Assembly (NCBI GenBank): GCA_010093515.1
Contig: MU001672.1
Location: forward strand, 954,496-1,018,495
Origin: Lineolata rhizophorae
Lineage: Eukaryota; Ascomycota; Dothideomycetes; Lineolatales; Lineolataceae
Length of the DNA stretch: 64,000 nucleotides
Reading direction: 5' to 3'
Both the position numbers and the translations under genes were made by a program. Positions 55,101-64,000 of the stretch are shown here, piece after piece; position 1 is the stretch's first letter, and each line of letters opens with the position of its first letter. The notes beneath the pieces are model-generated. The model had not been told where the DNA came from. It did no database searches and worked only from the letters and a program-made list of their open reading frames with translations.

Positions 55101-58024
55101 GAAGGAGGATCGTTAGAAGCCTGCGCAGGATGTGGGCTTTCAGTGATCCTAATCCTCTGGGTATCGCTCTGGACATGAACAGGTTGCTCCTCGCTAAATA
55201 CTGATTCCACTTGTGCGAATTCACCCGATAAAAGCGAAGTCGACATGAACCCATCCTCACCATCCTTCTCTTGATATTTTCGCAGGTGGCTGGCGACACG
55301 TGGATCAAGTTTGGTTGGCTGGCGTTCCCTCCAACCACTCTTCTTCCCCTCACGACTCGGTGGTCGCTCCAATGTCAGGTTTGACAAGTCTCTCGTGGCA
55401 CCATATTCCTTCTCCAGCTCCGCCACCTCTTCGAAGCTTTCCAGGCCACTCGGAGGCCTCGCGCGTGCACGAATATAATCCATAATTTTCATCGCTTCAT
55501 CGAGAAAATCCTGCGTAGTTACGGAGCGCTTACGCGTCTCATCCTGCAGAATCTCCGCCCGACTTCGCTGGAATTTGTTCTGCGCAATCCTCATACTAAA
55601 TGCGGCGACTTCGCTCGCCACGGCCCTCGCCTGTTCGTCCTCTGACTTCGTGCCTGGTGGCAGCGGCTCGCGCAGATGCTCTTGAATGGTCTGTAGCTGT
55701 TGCGGAGAGCTCGATATAAATGCTTCCGTTGCCTCGAGCACTTCGTCTTGGATGTCTTGCTGGCGACGCTGGCTCGGAGTCGGATTTCGCGGGCGAAGAA
55801 TGTGCCGTCGGGCGAGGATGTCTGCACCAGCACGATTGCCGCCATCTTGGGAATGGCGTGCATCTTTCCTCTTGCGTGATTGCGAGTTGATAGTGGAGAT
55901 GAAGCGTTCATGGCTCTCCCTCACCGAAGCAATAGCCTCGTTACGGGGAACATCAACTGGCACGAAGTCATCTTCGAAGTGCAACGTGCGGCGGCGCTTG
56001 GGAGTCGGGTCTTTCACAGGCGAGGGGCGAGGTCGCTTGCCTTCCGTGAGAATAGAGGTATCGCCGGACGGTTTGCGGCTGCTTAGGTTCGAGCGTGATG
56101 CCTTCTTCTTCAACACCAAACTTCCCTGAGCGCGATGGCTTGAGGCATGCGACATGCGTTTCTTGGACTTGAAGGTATCATTTAAGTTAGGCGGAGATTC
56201 GACCCAAAACTTAAATTGAGCCCTTGAACCGGGAGGCATAGCATTTGGTGGAGGTGAGTGATCCCTCAACCAACCGTCAGCTTCCGGGTCGAATGAAATA
56301 TCATCCGGAAAACGGTAGTCATCAAGCTTCCCCTGTCCAAAATTGCTTCCTGTTGAAGTATGACGTTCCATAGTTGTGGTCCGTACTGTCCGCGATACCT
56401 TTGTTTCTTCCATTTTCTGAAAGCTGACTTCCTCCAGTGAGGAAAGACGGGACTTGTTCGCGATCTTCTTACAGGGAGAGCCATTGCTAGCTTTGAGGAG
56501 GCCATCAACATCTTGCTGGATAGAATCTTCCAATTGGCTGATCCTTCGATGCAACTTCTGGCTTGTGAACGTGTCGTGGTCGGCGAACAGTTTCAACGGA
56601 CTACCGGAAGACTTTGTCGACTGGCCGCTGGGCTGCTTACTTCGTCTGCTTGATGGCGTGGTTGGAACGACGGGTGGAGTAGGGGCAGCTGGGGGGATTT
56701 CGATGTGGCTCGGGGTGTCTGATGTAATTCCTTGCGGTCGTAAAACGCTATCGTCTTCATACAGACGGCTAGGTGTATCGGTAGCATCCTTGGTCGGCGA
56801 GGGACTTAGCGGGCGGCGGAGGAAGGAACCGTCCGTAGAGAAACCACCCCGTTTCACGCTCACAAACTCGCCCAAATCTGGCGTCCCAGCAGGAAGGTTT
56901 TCTGGTAAAGTGTAGTCGCGTCCAAACGAGGGGCCATCTGATGGTTCGGGTTGTCGGGAGTCGGTGGCTGCCGAGCGATCTAGGAGAGTACCATGTGAGG
57001 CAGGCCTCTTAAACCGCCCAGCAGTGTTCATATCGGAACCGTCCAGCGCAGCATAATTGATCTCCCCAGTAGAGGTACTGCGCTTTCCAACAAACACGGG
57101 GCTGAAAGATTCGTTCTCCTGCTCAAATTCGCCGCTAGCAGTCCGAGAGTTGTCGAGGAAGGCAGTCTCTCGCATCGGCGGCATTGCAGACGTTTCCTCG
57201 CCGCGGCTTTGGTCAGATCGTTTTGACTTGGCACTCTTGCAAACCCGTTCGGAATGCCGGACAGCTGTTTCTTCTCCGGCCTCACTGGTAGATTGCTTAT
57301 CATCCTCCTCAAAGAACTGCCGATCTTCGTGCGAGTGGTGGATCACGCTCCCTTCACTCTCTTCCTCTTGAATTGGCTCCTCCTGTTGCGTACCGTTTCG
57401 ATCCGGCCAGGGTGGCGGGCTCGAAGGAATCGGCTCCTTTGAACGCAAATGTGCTAGCGCCTTTGAGCGCCCGATGCCGCCCTTGGACGTTCTCACCGAC
57501 GGGGGCTTATTGAAGATCTTTTCTAGCCCAATGGGGCTAAAGAGGTCCTGTTGGTCATTGTACCCCATCTGCCCCTTCAACAGCCTACGTCTCCACTCCG
57601 GCGTGTCCTGAACCCGGTGGCCCCTCTGCGCGAACGTGCCCGCGGCACCGCCTCGCTCGAGCGTTCCGTAGTGGACGACAGAACCGAGCGACGAATCCGA
57701 CACGGTGCGTATCGTCTCGCGTGGCTTCGCACCGTTTGCGACAGGCGGGCTCGATCGCAGCACGCTGCTGCCCTGGTTGATGCTGCGCTCCGCAAGCGCG
57801 CGCTTCCGCTCGCCATGCTGCTGGGACAAAGGCACTTCGCGTTGCTTTTCTCCCGCCAGCACGCCCAGGCCGCTATTGGGGCGTGGTATGCGGCTGCGTG
57901 GCGCGCCTGCAAGGGGGCGAGCGCTGTGGCGCGTGGATGCCGCCGACGCCGACGCGATGCTAGGCGATGAGGAGCGCGGCTGGGAGATCCAGTCCTCGGA
58001 GAGGCCGTCCAGCCACTGGCTCAT
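52176..58024 (-). CDS. cdc11: Septation-initiation-network scaffold Cdc11/Nud1 (leucine-rich repeat)
   Basis: Predicted 1913-aa spindle-pole-body scaffold. Exons, minus strand: 58024-53400, 53346-53255 and 53200-52176; introns of 53 and 54 nt fall inside the leucine-rich repeats. The N-terminus MSQWLDGLSEDWISQPRSS is the family start. About 1400 residues of Ser/Pro/Arg/Glu-rich disordered sequence follow, with many S/T-P sites and the FSPIGLEKIF block, as in Cdc11/Nud1/SnaD. The LRR array covers about 1405-1770 (LHSLELFCNRIELLDVS, LQYVDVSCNRISSLEGF, LVHLDVGENLITEV, LNSLRVNHNRLTSL, IRSLNLNFNALKDL, LEVLLLAGNRINRL, LKELDLRSNPLT). The C-terminal cap has RRRVYEMLLGVGC-ELNVLDGL. Known role: it anchors SIN/MEN kinases and the Spg1/Tem1 GTPase at the pole body and is regulated by phosphorylation. 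Both junctions restore LRR periodicity. Confidence 0.92.
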
Positions 58025-58818
58025 GGTAACAGAAGGCCGAACAGCGCGCGGAGACGCGTTGTTGGTGGGTTGTGGGGGCTCGGTAGGCGGAGCTCGGGTA
58101 TCTGTTTACGGCGTAAACAATGCCATCAAACCGCGTCGTAGGGAAGCTTGCGACCAGCAAGTATACGGTACCAATTCTGAAGGTATAACAGCAAAGGATT
58201 TTGAGGGAACGGATCGCAGTGGGTCGATAGCAAATGTGTGCGCTTGGAGAAATCGGAGTAATATAGAATTGGACGATCAGGTGCCGAGGAGTGAGCGAGG
58301 AAGACATAAGATGGGGTAAGGGCCGGTTGAAGGTCCGCAGCCGCGCGTGTGGCTCCGAATCAAGGGCCAAGGGCCCCCACTCATTGGTCCTGAACAGGTT
58401 AGAAATTGTTCCGTAGTATTTATCCTTGTCTCTGCTGGATGCAATGCAAATGTTCCCCAAAAGTTGTCACGCAAATTCCACATTGCACAATTGACTTTGT
58501 GATCGCTCATATTTTGCTCTTTCAATTGTACTAGTCTTACTACAGAGTATAAAGTATGACTTTTCCAGTGGCAACGGAAGGGCGGTCTCGCCTACTACAC
58601 GGTTCCACGCACATCTCTCAACTACTCAGCACTGAGTCAGGAGCTTCCTGATGGCTAATGTCTCAAAGGCTTCCCCTTTCCTAGCCTCCAATACTTTGGC
58701 CGGCCGTTCTTTCCAACAACTAACTCCACTTAAGCATTCCTTGGGGCTTCAATCTTAATTCTTTGGATGGCTTCACAACCTAAGAAGTCAGCAAACCTCT
58801 TCATTGTATGCTTCGACC
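58025..58818. promoter_or_regulatory. Divergent promoter between cdc11 and the gene at 58819
   Basis: 794 bp between opposite starts. An out-of-frame ATG at 58808, 11 nt before the chosen start, begins an overlapping short frame and may be bypassed by leaky scanning. No known factor site was recognised. Confidence 0.5.
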
Positions 58819-60690
58819 ATGCCTATCTCCCTCTTGCACCCTGACACGACCGATATATTTTACGAAACCACCCCGGACGATGATGAAGTCCTTATTGCCG
58901 GTTCCGACGACGATTATGATGAGATTCAGCGTGCTGCCAAGCAGAGAAGAGTTGAAGAATACGGACAGCGCTATCTCAGAGGCGAGCGGCTTTTCATACA
59001 AACTGCGGGTCTTCGAGGGCCGTTTGAGGGGAAGTGGCGCAACCCTTGGAGACGCGTCAAGGACACGAAACACACGGGCAATGGGAGCAAAGGTTTAGGA
59101 GATAATCTGGGGCACAATCGTGGTCTTGGGAGGCAGAAGCGTTCCTATTCCTGGCATTCTAGAGATTCGGGCCTGGGAGAGTCCATAGATGGATCTATGG
59201 TCCGGGAATCCAGAAGTTCTACACGCCTCCATTCGAAAGACGTCCCTGGTATTACGGATGTCATTCCAGGCGACGGGTCAAGCGCAAGGTTAGTACGGGA
59301 GACTACCGAGCAGCGACCGCCCTCCGGCGATGCCGCACACTCCAAGATTATGAAAAGGCCAATCCGTGAATGGGTGGCGAACACATCTGCTGCAAAAATC
59401 CTCGGTCAAACGTCGAGCTCGCGAACCATTTTCGCAGAGCTAGACCATAAAGTTGATGATACACAATTCCTACGCAGCCGGGTCGCCAGACAAGCCATCC
59501 CGTCAACCACCGCACAAGTTCCAAAGGGAGAGTACCCGAGTGCATTGAAACGGAATCCCTGGTCTCAGTTAGTCCAAGGCGAAGAAATAAAAGAGGAAGT
59601 AACGGATAAGCATCCCGTGCCTCCCTTCGGACCCTATCCAAAATTGGGTATACTCAAATTTCGAAAAGTAAAGCAACGTAAACACGGGCATTTCCTAGGG
59701 TCCAAACGCAGCGCCACAGAACCACCGATTGGAAAGAACGAGACGAACTGTGTTGACAATACTTCGGGAACCTTGTGTGATCGGATGCTTGCTGCTCGGC
59801 GTGCCTCTGTTTCGCGTCGCTCGGGAGCAGCCTTCAAACCAAAGCGAAGACAAAAGGGGACAACTGGAAAGCTCAAACACCAGGTAATCTATTCGGATCC
59901 AATTGGATGGCCGTTTCAGCATGAGGAAGGAAAGCACTCCAATGTTTCACGATCCTTCGAAACCCAAAACTGGGATCCGGCGTCGGACCTATTCCTAGTG
60001 TACGACGTTGGTCCACAGATATCAGCACATGCAGCTGCTTCTGAAGACAAACCTCTCCGTTCTTCCATGCGGAGCCACATCTCCCTAGGACGAAACTTAG
60101 CCAAGCAGAACAGCTCTACCCAGGAAGCGGCAGCGGATGCCCAAAAAGACTTCCTAGCTGATATCAGTCCCATTAGTCCAGCCCAAGCACATTTTAGCCT
60201 TCCACCACACAACCGCGGTCAACCTTCGACTCCCGTGCGGACGAGCTCCCGCTCCAGCACACCACATGACCTAGGCGGGGTAACGCCATTCAGCAACTTA
60301 GTCTTCCCAGACCCAGACGAGGAAAAGGAAGGGTCCTCCCCCTGCCCCTCACGCCTAGCCAGTCCGACTAGGGGGGAGAAGGCCATGAAGCGGATCTCTT
60401 TTGCAGCTGAGCCTGCAAGTACACCCTTGGCGGAGGAAGTGAATGGCTGCTGTAACAGCATGCCTACCTCGCCGAGACACGTTCTCAAGGCCATGACGGC
60501 GAACCCAAGCCAGCGTCGGCGTGGTGGTCTGAAAAAATTACCACGGGAGCGGAAGGGGTGCGAAAAAGCGCAGAAGCCTCGGCCGGAAAAAGTGTTCAGT
60601 AGTGATGTCGACGATGCTGTTGAAGGTGCAGCTTCATTTCTAGATACTTGGGATGTGCAGGCAGAAATGGGACATTTGTTTGGTTCTTGA
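58819..60690 (+). CDS. Conserved fungal protein of unknown function with N-terminal YLRG/GPF/NPW motif
   Basis: Predicted 623-aa, basic, largely disordered and probably nuclear protein. I use the ATG at 58819 (MPISLLHPDTTDIFYE); no intron is needed. After an acidic patch (DDDEVLIAGSDDDYDEIQ) comes the most family-like part at about 41-78: RRVEEYGQRYLRGERLF then IQTAGLRGPF and WRNPWRR. This arrangement is common to a group of filamentous-fungal proteins that automatic annotation sometimes labels protamine-like. The rest is Ser/Arg-rich with small blocks (KRNPWSQL, WDPASDLFLVYDVGPQ, DFLADISPISPAQAHF, KRISFAAEPASTP) and a short hydrophobic/acidic C-terminus (ASFLDTWDVQAEMGHLF). No domain of known activity is visible. 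It is divergent from cdc11. Confidence 0.78.
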   Translation: MPISLLHPDTTDIFYETTPDDDEVLIAGSDDDYDEIQRAAKQRRVEEYGQRYLRGERLFIQTAGLRGPFEGKWRNPWRRVKDTKHTGNGSKGLGDNLGHNRGLGRQKRSYSWHSRDSGLGESIDGSMVRESRSSTRLHSKDVPGITDVIPGDGSSARLVRETTEQRPPSGDAAHSKIMKRPIREWVANTSAAKILGQTSSSRTIFAELDHKVDDTQFLRSRVARQAIPSTTAQVPKGEYPSALKRNPWSQLVQGEEIKEEVTDKHPVPPFGPYPKLGILKFRKVKQRKHGHFLGSKRSATEPPIGKNETNCVDNTSGTLCDRMLAARRASVSRRSGAAFKPKRRQKGTTGKLKHQVIYSDPIGWPFQHEEGKHSNVSRSFETQNWDPASDLFLVYDVGPQISAHAAASEDKPLRSSMRSHISLGRNLAKQNSSTQEAAADAQKDFLADISPISPAQAHFSLPPHNRGQPSTPVRTSSRSSTPHDLGGVTPFSNLVFPDPDEEKEGSSPCPSRLASPTRGEKAMKRISFAAEPASTPLAEEVNGCCNSMPTSPRHVLKAMTANPSQRRRGGLKKLPRERKGCEKAQKPRPEKVFSSDVDDAVEGAASFLDTWDVQAEMGHLFGS

Positions 60691-63327
60691 AAGTAGGACC
60701 GGGTCTGGTACGATCAGGTTGTAGCAGAAATTTGATAAGGATGCTCTAGACGATAGTTGTTTGGTCTAAACCGATAGGCAGGTTTGGTTGAGGAGCCAAA
60801 GGGAGATGGAACTGTATAATTGTTGCACCATATCTAAACAAATATGAATATACCTCGAGAGGTGACTTTCATCGTTTGATTCCTATTGCGTAAATTTCGA
60901 GTGAAAAGGCCTGAGGTCAGGACCCCGCCATCTCTCATGATCTCAAAAGAAGTCCCTGTTACACACCAATTCAAATAGACCTAAAAACAGAATATATACT
61001 TCACAAGTACAGTCCTGGACAACCTGCAACAGTATAGGGGCTAGACGCACATAGCATCAAAGCTAAGATCAGATATATACCGATCTCTCTTATCTTCATC
61101 CTAGCCTAACCATCGACAGCTATATCTTAATAGTCTGCTTTATCTCGGGCCCCGGGTTAGCAATCTTGCGTAGGTTTAGCGAATGCCACGACTTGAGTGC
61201 ATTAGTGCCGGTCTTACCAAGGCAAGTACAAACGAAAAGTGGGAAAGAGGAAAAGAGAGAACGAATTGAAGTGGGAGATGATCAATAATTGGGTGGTACG
61301 ATAAATGGTTGTCCCTCTTTCAAATAACATCCTCTCCGCTGAGGTCTCTCCAGCGTAGCTAAAGTTTACGTCCTTGCATGGTAATGGCGTCCCTCCGCAG
61401 TTAAGGCTCTGCTGAACAGGTGAGGTGTTCGTTGTTGGGATTCCTGCACCCCTCAGCGGGCTGTGAGCTGCAAGTCAACAGTTTCGCACGACAGAGAGCT
61501 ACTCCACCCTGAGGCGTCCGCGGCTGAGTCATGCGCCGGATGCGCAAGAGCGTCCTAGGGACTCAGTGACGACAGGCTCGGGTGCGGAGAGGTCCATCGA
61601 TTGCCTCATCAGCACCATTAGAGAGCATTAAATCCCTGCCGCGCAGCAGCCCAGGGGGGGGACTTGCGAAAGCCGTTGGACAGGTTAGAACGGCCGGACC
61701 AGGCCGCCCGTTCAACGTCGCCAAACGCCGATCGTGCGCCGCGCTCCTTGCGCGCAAGCCGCTGCGACTGGCGCCCTGGAGGCTGCGGTAGGGAATGGGC
61801 AAAAAGCAATTGGTCGGGCGCCGGACAGTGGTGGTGCAGCCCAAGCAAAGCAATGGAAGAAAAGGAAAAGCCCGTGGGCCCAAGCTCCCGCGGGCCCGGC
61901 CCTTGGCATCTGAGCTGGGGCCAGGCACCCAGGCCGGGCCAGGTCCCCATTTTATTGCTGGGCCAGACGGGCGGTAGCCAACAATTGCAGGGGCAGACGA
62001 GCCCACGTTCTTCATCCATTGGACTCGAGGCCGCCTCGCGGCTCGCATGGCCAAGCGGCGGTGTATACAGGGGGCGACGGGCGGGGAGGAGGAGCGGTGC
62101 GTGTTTTATCCCGTGGTTATGCGGGGGAGAACGAGGGGATGAGACGAGGACAATGCTGTCCGCATCCAGGCTTCGGAAGGCGGCGAAGGGGGCGTGAAAA
62201 GGAACCACGGCTTTCCATCTCGCCGTCGCGTGGATAGAGGCGCGTCGCGCGTGGAGCAACGAGCGCGGGCGACCTTCTTCGCCCGGGCTGAAACCCGGGA
62301 GGAGTGGATGGGGGCGACTGCTTGGAGCCCGCAGCGGGGGCGCGGGAGCGCGGGGCGGGCCCGTGGGCGGCGGAGCGCCCTGGCGCTGTCGCCCGCGGTA
62401 CGACCGCATGCCGGCCGGTCTAGCATGGCCATGCCTTAATTTGGGTGGTTGCAGTTCTTTGCGCGTCCGGCGCCGGAGCATGCGGGCGAAGGGCGCAACA
62501 AGGTGCGAAACAGCACTCTGCACGCCGGCCCGGAGCCAGCGAGAGCGGCAGGCAGCCGGCTGCCAGCAATTGGCTCGGGAGAAGGTACCGAGGCGTCATG
62601 GCAGGGCCCGATGGTGAAGGAAGCCAGGGCTTCTGGGATGCCGGCGCTCCATTGTCCGGCGGGGGAGCAGCGAGGTCGGGTGTTTCGTTTCGTTTTGTGG
62701 ACGGGCGGGCTGCTTGGCGGCGAAGAAGGACGCCCGGGGCCGGGGCCGAGGGGCCCCTGCAGGCGAACGTCATTCAGCCACCCACTCACAGAGCGGGCGC
62801 CGGGCGCGGCGCACATTTCTGCGAGGCCCGAAAGCCGCTGAGCCCTACGTGCCACCCTGCTGCAATCAACGTCGGCACCACCTCCATCGCCGCCTCAGCG
62901 CCCACACGCTCGCCTGCACGCCGGCACGCCCACCACCCGCGCGCCCCCATAGGTCTCTGCTGCCCGCTGCTTCCCGCCGCGCTCGGCCCGCCGTCTGCCC
63001 GCCGCCCTGCAGAGCCTGCCTTATCGGCACGCCCGCCGGTCGCCGCTGCGCAATTGCTCAACTGCGCTTGCCCCCCCGGCACAACCCAAACGCGCTCCCA
63101 AGCCGCGGCCCCGGGCTCGCGCCTGCCCGGCACTGCTGCTGCTGTACTCCGTGCCTTCCTGCCCTTCGCTCCGGCGGCCCTCGCGCCTTCCTGCCGCCGC
63201 CTGCCCCGGCAGCGCTCGCCACACCGTCGTCCCGGCCCGCGCGCAGTCGTCGCGGACCTCGCCCGCCGTCCGCGCTCCTCCTCCACTCAGTCGTGCCGCG
63301 TGCCACGGCCTGACCAATGTCGCCTCC
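60691..63327. other. Intergenic: AT/TA-rich patch then GC-rich upstream region
   Basis: About 2.6 kb. From about 60720 to 61350 the DNA is AT- and TpA-rich, without coding sense, and could be a mutated repeat relic. From about 61560 it becomes strongly GC-rich with many GGGCCC-type words; the long frames there (for example 61618-62523 minus, 62445-63407 plus) are compositional artefacts. The right end is the promoter/leader of the edge gene, with a 20-codon upstream ORF at 63317-63379. Confidence 0.5.
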
Positions 63328-64000
63328 ATGTCCAGCGCCTGTCCCGCTCCGGAAGATACATCGCCTCCAACCCCGTTGAGGGCCCGGCGCGGCACCCGTC
63401 GCCATGATGCGCCGGTACCCGGCCCTGCCGAAGAGCAGGCCGGCCGTCATGACGACCGCCACCTGGACCGCAGCCAGAGCCACCAGCCCCGGGGTGCCCA
63501 ACCTACCGCCGCCTACGCCGAGGATAGCCCCCCTCAGCCGAAGAGCCTCTCGCAGGCGGGCCGCTCCTGGACCGCCCCGAGTGCCGGCCCTGCCCTGTGG
63601 TCCGCGTCCAGGAACCCGCCGCAGCTGTCCGAACGCGACAGCATCTTTGCAACCACCTACATCCCCACCGACTCTCCCTCTGGCGAAACCAGCTTTCTCC
63701 CTCCCCCTCCTTCCCACTCCTCTCCCGGTCCAGGCGTCCCTCCCACAGCCCACTCCAATGACGACCCTCCCAGCATGGCAGTCTCTCCTCCTCGTCGTCC
63801 GCTACGCTCATCCACCACTCTAACCTTCAAAGACGACGACGGCCACTCGCCGTCCCATGGCTACCAGTCCGATTCGCCGCGGAATGCTCTCGAGCTCCCT
63901 CTGCGCTACAGCAGCATCCATTGGAAAGCGGGCGAAGACCAGGGTCAGGAGCACAAGGATACGCGCAATCGACCGTTCCCACGAATCGTTACCGCAAATC
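63328..64000 (+). CDS. 5' part of an unknown gene cut by the window edge
   Basis: An open frame runs from the ATG at 63328 to the last base (224 codons) without a stop. The product begins MSSACPAPEDTSPPTPLRAR, stays Pro/Ser/Arg-rich and disordered, then shows less biased sequence: LSERDSIFATTYIPTDSPSGETSFL, RSSTTLTFKDDDGH, GYQSDSPRNALELPL and RYSSIHWKAGEDQG near the edge. Codon use with GC-rich third positions and the sustained open frame support a real N-terminal region. Start choice is uncertain because an ATG 11 nt upstream opens a short competing frame (63317). I do not recognise the family. Confidence 0.6.
   Translation, partial: MSSACPAPEDTSPPTPLRARRGTRRHDAPVPGPAEEQAGRHDDRHLDRSQSHQPRGAQPTAAYAEDSPPQPKSLSQAGRSWTAPSAGPALWSASRNPPQLSERDSIFATTYIPTDSPSGETSFLPPPPSHSSPGPGVPPTAHSNDDPPSMAVSPPRRPLRSSTTLTFKDDDGHSPSHGYQSDSPRNALELPLRYSSIHWKAGEDQGQEHKDTRNRPFPRIVTAN

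Noticed and set aside
58804-58818. TTG-initiated extension of the gene at 58819
   Set aside because: Same reason; the ATG at 58819 is adequate.
62445-63407. 320-codon plus-strand frame before the edge gene
   Set aside because: Ala/Arg/Pro-rich, overlapped by frames on both strands; ends just after the more convincing start at 63328 in another frame.
1-64000. CRISPR arrays, bacterial insertion sequences, secondary-metabolite core genes, intact retroelements
   Set aside because: None seen on reading both strands; gene structure is eukaryotic and no polyketide, peptide synthetase, reverse transcriptase or transposase motif was found.

Overview
The window is nuclear DNA from a filamentous ascomycete (Pezizomycotina, most likely Sordariomycetes). 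Evidence: compact GC-rich genes with short GT-AG introns (53 to 316 nt), several with a CTAAC-type branch site. The gene set is typical of such fungi: SREBP cleavage-activating protein (SCAP), a UCS myosin chaperone, the SIN scaffold Cdc11/Nud1, an AA11-type LPMO and a VARP-like Vrl1. I see no bacterial features, CRISPR array, intact transposon, rRNA or intact tRNA.

Layout from left to right. A bHLH transcription factor (minus, 1.2-3.7 kb) lies upstream of a TilS-like PP-loop enzyme (minus, 4.9-7.2 kb). That enzyme shares a 411-bp promoter, holding a perfect three-unit heat-shock element, with the mitochondrial co-chaperonin Hsp10 (plus, 7.6-8.3 kb). Next come a PNPOx-fold protein with a C-terminal membrane anchor (plus, 9.0-10.4 kb) and a small cysteine-free secreted protein made of three imperfect repeats separated by Kex2-type sites (plus, 12.9-13.3 kb). 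Two large minus-strand genes follow: a UCS/She4-type chaperone (15.3-18.0 kb) and SCAP (18.8-23.1 kb). A divergent pair of ribosome-linked genes, ACL4 and GIR2, sits at 25.4-28.1 kb. A Vrl1-type VPS9-ankyrin-PX-BAR protein spans 29.0-33.2 kb. Then come a GPI-anchored Asp-rich protein (35.3-36.6 kb), an SNF5/Sfh1 remodeller subunit (37.2-39.2 kb), an AA11 LPMO (40.3-41.4 kb) and an unknown membrane-anchored coiled-coil protein (44.7-46.1 kb). The right part holds a TBC Rab-GAP (48.0-50.8 kb), Cdc11/Nud1 (52.2-58.0 kb), a conserved fungal protein of unknown role (58.8-60.7 kb) and the 5' end of an unknown gene cut by the window edge (63.3 kb onward).

The genes do not form one pathway or a metabolite cluster. 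Two divergent pairs are functionally suggestive: Hsp10 with TilS-like (possibly both organellar), and ACL4 with GIR2 (both ribosome-linked). Two genes belong to endosomal Rab signalling (Vrl1 as a putative GEF, TBC as a GAP) but are far apart. The most notable candidate for something undescribed is the Kex2-processed repeat protein at 12.9 kb. Exon boundaries were worked out by hand from splice motifs, reading-frame continuity and family sequence, and nothing was confirmed by a database search.
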